A DNA stretch of 64,000 nucleotides from Plasmodium coatneyi (Eukaryota > Apicomplexa > Aconoidasida > Haemosporida > Plasmodiidae). Positions 20,623 through 32,481 of the stretch are shown one piece after another (position 1 is the stretch's first letter; the number at the start of each line of letters is the position of its first letter). The stretch lies in NCBI RefSeq assembly GCF_001680005.1, contig NC_033569.1, positions 1-64,000 of the forward strand, given 5' to 3'. Below the pieces are notes generated by a model. The model made no database searches, had not been told where the DNA came from, and was given only the letters and a program-made list of their open reading frames with translations. Both the position numbers and the translations under genes were made by a program.

Positions 20623-22229
20623 ATGGTAAACGGGCAGGTAATACAGTACATTCTTTGCCCTTATTAAAGAATCACACATAATAGTGTATACGTAGCATAT
20701 TCTATGTACACATCATATTGTATGTATACGTAATATGTTGTGTATACGCTGTTGTGGGAAGTGTACGGGGATATATTTTATACTACAATAATTATTTCTT
20801 ATATAATTTTGTAGGATGTGATGGAAGATTTACCTTCAAATAAGACATACTACAGTAAATTCAGGAATGGCGAGGGAGCCTGTACTTGCGGTGAGGGGGG
20901 AAGGAAGAACGTAGTACCTGAATTAAAGCGGAATTCCGAAATTAGCTATTGTGCTGATACAATTGTAAGTGGTGCCTGCTGCCTGTCCACCCAGAATAGT
21001 CTTCTCGGTGATGCTGATCAGAAGTGCCACTTCCTCTACTTTTGGATAGGGGACATACTATTGAATCAATGTAACGTTAAATCATTCAAAGATGCTATTG
21101 AGGCGGTATTCGATAAAATCAAAATGTGGACAGAACTAAGGTGTACCACGTATAATTACAATAATAACATTGATAGCGACCTTTTCAAAAAGAGGAAAGC
21201 CGTATTCGATTACTTTTTGGACTACGGAGACATAAAAGCACTCTTATTAAAAGATGAATCCTCGTGTGCTGCTACATATGGCGACTATTTAGAGCAAATT
21301 AGTTCAATATATGAGGATGTAAAACAAGATTGTAATGGACCAAACAGCAATGATCCATACTGCACCTACATTCAGGCAGTGTTCGAGGGTGATAATTATG
21401 ATCCAAAGAAGTTAAAATCAAAGTGTTCATCAACACTTGCACCTGAAAGTGGTATAATGGTGCAATCTGGCGCCTCCACACTACAAATCCAGGCAGATTC
21501 TGGGCGTACTAGTCAACCTGCTCCTGCTGCTACGGGGAGTGGTAATCACACTACTACTGCTGTAACGGGTACATTGGCCACGTTAAGCTTACCAACAATT
21601 GCCTTCTTTCTTTATAAGGTAAATAAGGAAAAATTTAGAATACATATAAGATATATAATTCATGGACACTTTTTATATATAAGCAGACAAATATAGAATA
21701 AATTATATTGTGCACTGTATATATATATATAATTAGCATATGCACATATATACCATATTATTGAATTATATACGTATACTCTTATAAAAAAAAAAAATAA
21801 ATAAATGCATAGAATAATTTATGTTATATGTATGTGTATGTGCCATATGTGCATTTTGTGCATTTGTCACGTGCTCCTATAACCGTTTTCCTATTTTCAC
21901 TTCCTTCACACCTCTTTCCTTTTTTCCTACCCTTTCTTTCTTCTTTTTTCCATTCTTAGTATACCAATTTATTTTCTACCTTACGTAACACCTTTATGGG
22001 AAGTGGACGCAGAAAGGGAACAACAGTGGGACGGAACATAGATTTCCTAACAGAAAATGATTCCACAACAGGAGATTCCACATTATATTCCACAGAGAAC
22101 TCAGTTACGGCTTCTACAGATGTATCTACTATATATAATGAGCCACTTAGAAGAGGAGGAAAAAACAATAATGGTAGAAGAGAAGGAGGAAATGAAAACA
22201 GGAAAAACATTAGTTATCAACGTATTTGA
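20623..22229 (+). CDS. kir: KIR protein, variant antigen
   Basis: Three phase-0 exons: 20623-20637 (MVNGQ, donor GTAATA), 20815-21618 (after TTTTGTAG) and 21960-22229, about 362 residues. Exon 2 opens DVMEDLPSNKTYYSKF, then a cysteine cluster (ACTCGEG, GACCLS), the core CHFLYFWIGD near residue 75, RKAVFDYFLDY, further cysteines, an Ala/Pro/Thr-rich stalk and a helix (LATLSLPTIAFFLYK). The tail exon starts YTNLFSTLRNT, almost as in the KIR gene at 11322-12717, and ends KNISYQRI. It is tail-to-tail with the SICA gene. A surface-exposed variant antigen is expected from the family; no expression signal is visible. Confidence 0.9.
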
Positions 22230-23397
22230 TTTAACATCGTATGTAACAACACATTGAATGTAACGCATTGGAATGTGTAATGTTTTTCCTCCCCTGAAGG
22301 GAAGGGAAGCATAAATAACACCTCTCACAGTTTATCGGCAGTGTAAGAAGCAGAATTACTTTTCACTTTTTTTGGACAATTTTTTTTTTTTTTTTTGTGC
22401 AATTTTTTTTTTTTGCAATTTTCTATGTGACAAATTTATATATTAGGGCAATTCTTTTTTTTTTTTTTTGGTGCAATTTTTTCTGTGTGACAAAATTTAT
22501 ATTAGGGCATTCTTTTTTTTTTTGACAAATTTTTTTAAAAGAAGCGCGCATATGTGATGTACTGGGCTAGAAATTGACTTTTTGCGCAAAAAAAAAAGCA
22601 GTAAGCCAAGCTCCTCTTTTTTTTTTTTTTGGTTGTGCTTCCCCCCCCCCTTTTTATTTTGTGCTTCGCTTTTATTGTGTGTGTACTTTTTCCATTTTCT
22701 TTTTTTTTTTTTTAAATTTTAGAATGGTGGACGTATATTTTTTTCTCTTTTTCTTTCTTTTTTTTTTTTTTTTAATATTATGAATTAATTCAGTTCAATT
22801 CAATTTAATTTTTTTCTTTCCTTCTTTTTTGCACTATTGGTGAGACATTTGCGGAACCTTTCGGAACCCGCACAACGGTTTAGCACTTTTTCACATGGTC
22901 CATAATTAAAACTTAAAGGAGAAGGAAAAAATGTTTAAAAAACGAAAAAAATTATGAAGTCAAAATTTTATAACAAAAAAAATTTTAATGAACACATTTT
23001 GGATCCTTCAGTACAAAAAAAAAATTATCCCAACACATCCGTGAACTGAGGGAATTTTTTTTTCCTTAATTCATATTAATTACACATGAACGTAAACACT
23101 TCTATACAATACAGAAAAAAAAAAATTCGAAAAAATAGGAAGTAGTACAAATATTGTAGCATATTAAGAATATTGCTTAATACAAAAAAGGTCAAATATT
23201 CTTATTACATTTTATTTCTATTTATATGCCCTTGTAACGATTATGTCAAAGTGTGTTTTGTAATAAATGATCTAAATACAAATGCTTATCACATCGTGTT
23301 TTCTTCCATTTCACATTCCTCAAACAACAATAATGCCAAGGAATTAGCATCCACAATTTTGTGGCTACAAATTGTTTCTTCCTAAGGAAAGTGTTCT
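22230..23397. other. Intergenic block between convergent KIR and SICA genes
   Basis: 22370-22530 holds about two copies of the T-rich unit also found at 13555-13950; 22990-23120 matches 14310-14440 (GGATCCT, CATCCGTGAACTG, CATGAACGT). Long T and A runs lie between. Together with 13.5-14.5 kb this is a duplicated 3'-flank block in the same orientation. No gene is supported. Confidence 0.7.
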
Positions 23398-25600
23398 TTA
23401 GGAAGATGTTCCAAAGGAATCAGAGTTAGATGAACCCGTAATTAGAGAGGGACCATCTTGTACATTATTACCTGTGTTTCCTTCTCGCATGAATTCTTCC
23501 ACGATGATTTGAAGAAAATCGCCTTTGTTCGTTAATTCCAACTTTTGGTTTTTGTTTTGGTACTCGTCTAATGATTCCAAGTGAATATCAATAATAGTCT
23601 TGCGATTGACATGTTCTTTTTGCTGCATTTCTGTACTATGTGTAGGGTGGTGGCCTTTTCCTTCTCTCATCATGATATATTCATAAGGTGCGTAGGATAT
23701 CGTTAGATCTGCTCCGTCCCTGTGCTCCTCTAAAGGAAGACCGGGTATTTGTGTCATACGTTTGTAACGCTTTTTTTGTGGGCCGAACAATCCGAAATAC
23801 TGCAACCAAAAAAAAAGGAAAGTAATGTAATTTATAGTACGTATGGTCACCATGATCATAATAGTCATTATAACATAAGTACAAAGTACCAATCAGACAG
23901 ATAAATTGTGTGCTTTTTCCTTACTTCGGCGAGAAGATAACCAATGACGACCGTTCCAATAGCAACAGGGATGAATGGAATATATGGGGTAAGGAGATCA
24001 GAAGGGTCCATCACGCCTTCCTTCCCTGCCTTCCTTACGTTCCTTCCAACTCCCGCAGGTTCCGGTGAGTACGATGTTCTGCCTATTAGTGCTGGTGCCT
24101 GCGGTAATGATGCTGGTTGTGTTAGTACTGGTGATGGTAACCTTGTTGCTGCTAATGAGCCTGGTTCCTCACTTGCCGCGGGGGCAGTTCCTGCTCCAGG
24201 AACAGCTGGACTACTAACAGTATCACCAGCATTATTCTCACCAGAAGTACTGGAAGAAATTCCTGAACTTAAACTTGAACTTGAAATGGATGTTACAGGA
24301 GTCTGGGTATCCGTTACTGTGCCCAGAGGTTGGGTACTTGGCGGGTTACCTACTGGAACAGGGGTAAGGTCAGGGGACATAGGTGTGGAAATTGCGGTGA
24401 CAATAGAAGCGTATGCCATGCCATGTTCACGGTAATCAACAGCGTCAGTACCTCTATGGGGAGTTTCCTCCTCATCCTCAATGCTTTCTGAATTTTTCCC
24501 GAACGCTCCTTCAATTTCATTCAAATTTGCAACCTACGAATATGTACACCATACATATATGTTCATTCATTATATTGTGCATATACGTTTCATCTATTTC
24601 TTATAATAATGGAGGCATTATATTCCAATTTTCTGCATAATGTGCTATCTATATGTTCATGTAAATTGCACTACACTTACTCCCAATGTTTTTGCAATCG
24701 TATCTTCCAAATCTTCTTGTTGTTCTCCTTCTAACTGTGGTACTTGTTGGAACCATGTACTAGTCCATCCGGGTGAAGAAGGTTCTAGCGGCGTAGGCGC
24801 TCCTTCCGTATGTCTTCGCGTCTCCTCCTTCCTACATCCCTTTCTTCCTCCTCCTTCACTTCCTTCTTCATTTACTTCACTTCCTTTATTTATTAATTGC
24901 ATAATTTCGTCCTTCTTTTCCATACTGAACTTAATATATTTTAACATCTGCATTCCGCTTATCTGCATATGATCCAATTTTCCATATTTACATTCCTTAT
25001 AACACTTCTCTTCTGTATCAGAATTCTTGTTTAGATTGTTCATTGCTTTAAATGCATTTTCTATAACATGTCCATCTGCACAGTGAGCACGTAGATACTG
25101 ATATAACCACACATTCATCAATGTACAACGTATGTACTCCACTATTTCTCGCCCAATGCTCCTTCTTTTTCTACATGGACCTTTATTCTTTTCCTTTATT
25201 TTTAGCAGATTCTTCAAAATAAACTCACATACTTCTAACTCTTCCGATGACATTCCTTTCCCTGGTTCTTTATTCATTTTTTTGCACCCTCCTTCACCTA
25301 TTCCATCACTATCTTCTTCCATCATTCCATTTAACAACTTACTAATCATTTGTACTATCATCCCAGCTAATCTTGACTATAAAAGTTAAGAATAGTACAT
25401 TCATATATATGGTTCCCCTATATGATATGTATTCGTTGTTATTAGAATAATATGGTTTGAGAGAGTGATGCATCCATACTCTCTACAGAACTTATAGTAT
25501 ATTAGTATACCTCCTTCATTTTTCTGTTATGCTCATTAGACTTATTCTTCCTTAGCCATTCTTCCTTCATATCTTCAAAATCACTCCTCGGCGGATCCAT
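23398..25600 (-). CDS. SICAvar: Short SICA antigen (SICAvar-type), four exons
   Basis: Four phase-0 exons on the minus strand: 25600-25511 (MDPPRSDFEDMKEEW), 25376-24681, 24533-23925 and 23799-23398, about 598 residues. Exon 2 is a cysteine-containing domain (VCEFILKNLL, CTLMNVWLYQYLRAHC, EEKCYKECKYG). Exon 3 is a Ser/Thr/Pro-rich stalk ending in the membrane helix (IPFIPVAIGTVVIGYLLAE). Exon 4 is the conserved SICA cytoplasmic tail: YFGLFGPQKKRYKR, then HVNRKTIIDIHLESLDE and DFLQIIVEEFM. Full-size SICAvar genes have about ten or more exons with many cysteine-rich repeats; this matches the short class, and a shrunken full gene is the alternative. SICA proteins are variant antigens on infected red cells. 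All splice sites are GT-AG and no frame break is seen. Confidence 0.88.
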
Positions 25601-26590
25601 CTTTACCACTATCTACATACTTAATTATTTATCAGTTAAAGAGTAGCCCCCCACATAATATCATATACTATGCACACTTTCTACTTCCATGTTATCATTT
25701 TATGACTGAGGCTTCCAAAAATATGGAATTCCTCATTCTTGCTCCCTTCTTCCTTTTATCCATGTTTAAAAATCATCATTGTACATATATTTTATACATT
25801 CCTTTCGTTACATTACGCATTCTGTATGCAGTATACACCTACACCTGTTGGGAACAACCTTTTCTATAGAAAGTGCTTTCATATGAACTTGCCTCAGTAT
25901 TATATAAAAATGTAATTCACAAAAAAAACGTTGCTTCTCAGTATAAGTTGTTCACCCGGAAAAAATTAACCCATATGGCAGTAGCTAATTATGAGCACAA
26001 AATATTTTCACCGAAAAGTTCTAATAAGCACAAAATTTTCCTTCACATAATTGCTATGTACAGAATGTCAACAACATATTGCCAAACAAATAAATTATAA
26101 AAACAGAAAAAAAAATGTTCACGCACCGACAGGAAATAATTGACACTGAACAATGCATGCATTCTAATGTTGTTCAACTGGATCCTATGCACAATCGTTA
26201 GTGTATTTCCGCTCTACACCAATTTTATATTTTCGTCATTAAATAAAAAATAACCCGAATAAAAAAAAAATTATACAACATTCGGCTGCCTTATCATTCA
26301 GTATTTATCCATATATGCGGTGCAGAAGTCAATTGTTCCACAAATATTATCCTCAACAAAATTCCTCTTTTCCTTCCTTTCCCTCTCATTCTATTTCACC
26401 CTGCGTATTATGATAAAAATTGCTAAATAAATAGTTGCTGCACATAAAAACTGGAAACAAATAAAACGCAACGAACATTGTTCCTAGAAGAGATTTTTAA
26501 AATTTAAATAGAAAAAAATGCAATTGCAAAACAGAAAAGTGGTAAAAATGAAATTTTAACCAATAATAACTTTAAAAGCGAAGTCGCACT
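25601..26590. other. Upstream region of the SICA gene
   Basis: AT-rich sequence with no convincing gene or strong repeat. It lies between the start of the leftward SICA gene and the telomere-like block, so it should hold the SICA promoter. Confidence 0.5.
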
Positions 26591-26609
26591 ACACGGAAAC
26601 TATACCATA

Positions 26610-27345
26610 CTGCGGGGTTCCGGCTTTAGGGTTCAGCGTTTAGGCTCCCAGTTTCAGGTTTCTATGGAAGATGTTCAGGGTTTAGGGTTCAGGGTTGCGA
26701 GCTTTAAGAAAGTTTAGGGTTTAGGGTTCCTGGTTCAGGGTTGCGAGCTTTAAGAAAGTTTAGGATTCACGGTTTAGGATTTAGGGTTTAGGATTCATGG
26801 TTTAGGATTTAGGGTTCACGGTTTAGGATGAAAGGATATAGGAGTTTGTATTTCGGTTTTAGGATTGAGGGTTCAGGTTTAAGGGTTTGGGGTACTGGAT
26901 TTATGGTTTACGGTTTAAGGGTTTGAGATTTATGTTTTAGGGTTTAGGGTTTTAAGGTTTATGGTTCAAGGCTTTAGGGTTCACGGTTTAGAGTTCACGG
27001 TTTAGGGTTCAAGGTTTGGGGTTTAGAGTTCAGGGTTTAGGGTTTAAGGTTCACGGTTTAGGATTCAGGGTTCAGCGTTTAGGCTCCGAGTTTCTGCTTT
27101 CTGTGCAAGATGTTGAATGTGCAGGTTTAGGATTTAGGGTTCCGGGTTTAGAGTTCGGGGTTTAGGGTTCATGGTTTATGGTTGAAATTTTAGGGTTTAG
27201 GGTTTAGGATTTAGGGTTTAGGGTTTAGGTTTTAGGGTTCAGGGGTTAGTGTTCTCTCTATAGTATTTATGTTTTAGGGTTTAGGGTTTTGTGTTGAGGG
27301 TTTAGTATTTTGGGTTCAGTTTTATTGGGTTCAGGTTCCAGAGGG
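26610..27345 (+). repeat. Interstitial telomere-like repeats, inverted
   Basis: Dense, degenerate GGGTTTA/GGGTTCA heptamers run on the plus strand, opposite to the terminal array. Mixed in are larger repeats: GGTTGCGAGCTTTAAGAAAG occurs twice (about 26692 and 26740) and TTCAGCGTTTAGGCTCC twice (about 26631 and 27070). Intrachromosomal GGGTT(T/C)A repeats near SICAvar and kir genes are established for P. knowlesi. Confidence 0.95.
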
Positions 27346-27660
27346 ATGTGTTTTTAGGGAGGATGTTCTTAAGGAAGATGTTCTTCAGGAACACGTTCCA
27401 CGTTCAGGTTTCCGATTTAGGGAGGAAAGCCTTGTTCCTGAGGAAGATATTCCAAAGAAAAGTGTTCCTAAGGAAGGTGTTCCTATTGAACAGTTTCCAA
27501 GTTTAGATTCCGGGTTTAGGGAAGGAGGACTTTTTTCCTAAGGAACGAACTCTAATTTCAAATTGTGGGTTTAGGGAAGGAAGACTTTTTTCCTAGGGAA
27601 GAAGTCGCTGAGGAAGAAGTTCTTAGGGAAGATGTTCCTTGAAAACTCCTTCTTTATGCA
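27346..27660 (+). pseudogene. Probable SICA tail relic (repeated KEDVP-type units)
   Basis: An open stretch at about 27358-27540 reads as repeats EDVLKEDVL, VPEEDIPKKSVPKEGVP and FPSLDSGFREG before a TAA. From memory, similar Glu-Asp-Val-Pro and Ser-Leu-Asp-Ser-Gly-Phe units end long SICA proteins. DNA phrases such as GGAAGATGTTCCAAAGGAA also appear in reverse just past the end of the SICA gene (23400-23425). No membrane helix or cytoplasmic core was found beside it, so it is a fragment at best. Confidence 0.45.
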
Positions 27661-30600
27661 TCCAGAATTTGTCGCCAAGTTGTGGATGTTAATCTTTGGC
27701 ATATTGGTGATGTTTTCGAGGAATGTGTGCGAATTTGAAGAAAGCATCTTGGACAGGGAAATATGTTTGGAAAGTTTAATATAGAACTTTTGACATAATA
27801 ATTGTAGGTTTTATCACAACAAATGTTGACATAGGCGTTGTGGGTGTCATTATGACGGGTGATTTTGTTATGGTTGTTGGTGTTACGTCACGTGTATTTT
27901 TGTAGTGGGTTATGGTGTTTTCGTGCAAATACTTATTAAAAGGAAATTGACATATTTAATCTGATGACAGTTGCCATAGTAAGAATGCATAATAGAAAAG
28001 TGAAACTTATATTCTTCGTACTTACATATATGAAACTGGAACACTCACGCAAGCAATGCTCCTGGTGCCTGATATTTTTCACACAACACTTTTGCTTCTA
28101 TGTTAGACGCATCCTAAATGCACCGTTCAGCGTATAATATTAACGTTACAAATTATGAGTACTACTTCTCATATATGGTTCACGTGGCACCTTCCAATTT
28201 GTCCATGCAACTTTACCTGCATGTACTATTGGACTACATAAAATGCTGTTCTTGCATTATCCATAATATGAATCATTTATTTCCCTATGTATTAAATGAT
28301 CAGAATCAATATTGTATGCACATGGCTTCGTTGATCCATGTTTTTTGAGAAAACATCGTCACACACACTTTTCCTTTAAAAAATTATATTTAAGGAAAGG
28401 AACCAACTTCTCTTCTTTTTTACGCTTAGCAAAAATTCGAATAAAAAATTTCGAGACAAAAAAAAGAAAAAAAAAAGTTATACACACTGAAATTATGCTA
28501 CATGGTAATCATAAGTCCATACGTTAGTAATGTATATGACTTGCAGTGGTGTATGTATAATATATGATTTAATGGGGCGGCGCCCCGTAAATATATGCTT
28601 CCCTTTCCCTAAGAATGAATGATAAATTCATCCTTAAGATTTTTTGTTTATTGAAAAAAAATATCCTATTACGTATTCACTTTCCAGGATTACGGATTAG
28701 TACTTATGGGCCACCGTATTGCGCGATCGCAGAAACAGATTAACGTATATTATTTCACAGCGTGCCAAGTAAAGCAAAGAAAAATAATTAGCAGAGGAGC
28801 ATATGTCAAAATGCGGGTAAATGTACATGTGTTTATATATTCTGATGAATGAAAAAAGAAATTTATTTATTTTTTTAAAAAGAATAAAAATTGCACCTTG
28901 CCAATAATGTAAAAAATATTTTGTATTGTTCTAAAAAATGAAAAAAAAAAAAAAAAGGTGTTGCGGTCCATCCTTTTCCAAGGAATTTTGCGAATTCGTA
29001 AGGAGAGCTTCCAACGTTTACCACAAAATATAATCATATGTAGGTATACGAGTCTAGCGGGTTATGTGAAAAATGTTCCTGGACTCCTTTCTTCTAAGGG
29101 GGGCCAGTAAGTTTCCTTGGCGCACCGAGGTCCTTTTTTATTCGAAGGGAAGGTGTTGTCAAAATGTTGCAGTGGGCATATCAGTATCACACCCTAAGCA
29201 GGTATTACATGCATATGTAATAAAACGAATGTACAGTGAAGAGGGTGCTTTTTCTTCTTTTTGTCCGTGAAAAAAAAAATGCTCGTTTTAAATAATATAT
29301 AGGTTTTGGGTAAAACAGAATATTCTAATTTTATAACACACGGAAATCTTGGAAGTACAGAATGAAACAATATAAGTGTAGTGCATTTTATGAAAATGAA
29401 ATTGCCACACATGTATAAATTTTTATACTGCTCTGCATGTACATATTGAGGAATTATATAAGAGCATGTACCACATGAAAGGAAACAAAACAAAGGCATC
29501 TACTTCCTTAAATTTTCTTTACACGTTTGCCATTTTAGCGACCTCATGGAAAAAATATTTGGAAGAAGTGTATTAATTGAATAATTAAATTCAATATTTT
29601 GCACATTCCTGTTTTCCGCAGCTTGAACGCCTTATTCACAGGTTTTCTATTTCATAATGAAAAAATGATTCATACGTTAATAATATTCTATCATTTTGAA
29701 TAGAGATAAAATATGTAGCACATCCCAAACCCAGAGTAATGTGTATATATAGCTTCCTAAACAATATTTCACACTTTCACGAAAAATATATATCAGAAGA
29801 TATTTCCCATTGGAAGCGCGCTTCACAGTAGTAGCAGTGTCATTCATTATAAACAGATGCGAGCAAACCCAAAGAACCCGTTCATAAATAAACATCAATC
29901 ATTATTACACACCTTGATTCTGTAGAAAAGGAATTATGAAATGGTATATAGTTCTAATACTATTTAAAAGACGCACTGAACAATATCGCACATTTCTTGG
30001 ATTTCTTATGTATTGCTCAGTAAATGATTCAAAATGTTCATTCATATATATTACTCTGTACTGCTAAACACAGTACTATTCTCTAAGAAAATTCCACAGA
30101 TAAAGGCATGCGCGTATAACTTCTTATAATTACATAAATATACTATTCATTCTTTCTTTTTTAAAAATTATTCTACAAAAAATTATAGATGTCAAAAAAA
30201 ATACCTCCAATTTTCGCAGTTCACATATATTACTTACACAGTAAAATAGAAACCGTATAATTTTTGTTTAAAACACCCATGTGGCAGTGTTTACAGAATG
30301 AAATATATATAAGCACTGCACATAATTAATGGAAGACGTCAGACGAAATGACGTTCTCCCAAAATTAATTATTACATAATGTGCAAATTTGTAAACAATT
30401 AAATATTCATTCGTTTTATTCAACACACATAATTTCTTAAGTGTCATACGTTTTTTGTTAAACAGAAAAAGATTTTTTTTATAATTGAAAAAAAAAATAT
30501 ATATGAACAAATTAATTAAAATATTCAATTTATAATGATAACGACAAATTGAGATGAATCCTAAAAAACAAAGTTCACGGATAATCCCTGCGCACAAAAG

Positions 30601-32481
30601 GAATCATCATTGACAGGAAAACACTGAAAAGGGGGAATTTTCTAACCATATGAAGTTATTCATTTAAAAACAATCTCGGAAAAATAAAATTACTAACAAA
30701 ACAGAAAAATTAGTAAAATTTAAATGCTCTGCATAGAACGTAAAAAATGGAAAGACATTTCCTCCTACTTTCCAATTACATTTGTATTTCCCCATACTAA
30801 AGCTTGTACAAGACAGGATTCATTTTCGATAACGCTGCGATACATTATTTGGTCATACTTTTACTAAAAAATTTTGTCCCTTCCTTAAATGATGAATATT
30901 TTCCTCCTGTGTTTTCTAAATAGAACAAATTAGAAACACCGTTTAGTAAGAGATCCCCTATCATAGCTTCCAACACGAACTATGTATATCAATTTTTTCC
31001 CTTTTGTACTTATGTACTGTATAAAAATTTTTCCATATTTTCTTGCAAACTATCTCCTCTTTTTTTTTTTCCCCCCTTTTAAACGTCGATCCGAATGGAG
31101 TAAATCCATTAAACGTTCAGCGTAAAACGAGCAATGTATATTTAAATCATAATTACAATTCAAAAAAAAGATATAAATTATATATATTAACATAAAATAC
31201 TTAAATGTTACTACTGAATTTACGAACATCCCCTATGGTAAAAGTAAAAACCTAAAATTGTCCCACCGGAATTACAGTAGCTATGCAAATTTGACAAAAA
31301 AAAAAAAAAATGCTTTTAATGTATTACATATCGTTTTCCATAATGTTAGAGGGACCAATGATTAACTTAGCTTTTTTCCTAGAGACGAATGTACGCAACA
31401 GTACGTGTTTCAACCAAGCCTGTCTTGTATAGGCCCTTACATGGGAAATAATAGTTCGCACATGCTTCATGTTTTCTTTTTTAGAATGTAACATTTTTTT
31501 AAGGCCCCCTTCTCTTCTGTATTTAATTTATCAATTAAACTTCCTAATATAAGACCTTATTCGATTCATATATAACATCACATTTGATATATTAATATTA
31601 GTAGTCCTCATACATGTCTCAGTAAGTCACAGCAGGGGTGATATAACTATCGAAAACATATTTCAGGCACATTTTATCTATATAAGAAGCATATGTGTGT
31701 AACAATGTTGGCATTGAACTTTTCATTTGAATTATTGCTTTTAATGCACCCTTCCTAATTTTTATAAATAATCGCAAAAATACCGTTCCCCTTGTATATC
31801 TGCTGTCGTGCCACACATAATGGACAATTGTGAAATGCGTCTTCCTTACATATTTTACATTAAATCAAAACATACCCACATCCGGTGTATTCGAAGGTGT
31901 GAATAATTATTAAATTTTGAATTTAGGTGAAATTTAAATTCATATATAGTGATCATTAAAGTTTGTAATTATTAGCAATAAAACCTATTTAAAATTATAT
32001 GACAGGGAAATTTTTTCGCGGACGAAGACAAAAACAAAAGCAACGTAACAAGTGCAACTTCATATCATGCAAAAGGATGAAGTAACATATTCAATATAGT
32101 TAGGGGTGGGGTGGCGCGCGCTACTTTACAAAAAAAATATATTTTTAAATTGTCCCAGATACACATATTTGCAAGCTAAAGAAAAATGATAATTTTAAGC
32201 AAATATGTGATATGTATTAAATATCACCAGAAACAATGAGAATTATAAGCTAATATTCTCATGTGTACACTTATAACACATGTAATATTAATAAACAGAA
32301 ATCAAATTACAATGATTACATATTATTCTGACAAAATAAGTGCGAATAACAAATGTGAAAAATTAAAAAAAAAAAAAAAATAATAAAAATAAATAGTAAA
32401 TAAAAGTTAAATATATCCTAACGTATTATATTAATGTTTTAAGCAAACAGCAAAAGTTAAGATATACATTTTACTCTTTAT
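27661..32481. other. AT-rich, gene-poor spacer
   Basis: 27679-27960 starts with a relative of the 18991-19260 element (GTTGTGGATGTTAAT, GAGGAATGTGTGCGAA). Beyond that I see only AT-rich DNA with short frames that lack family motifs or matching splice partners. The rightmost 400 bases before 32481 flank the 3' end of the large exported-type gene. Confidence 0.5.

Noticed and set aside
23944..24435. Plus-strand frame opposite SICA exon 3
   Set aside because: Shadow of the Ser/Thr/Pro-rich stalk; the minus strand has the helix, splice sites and SICA tail.
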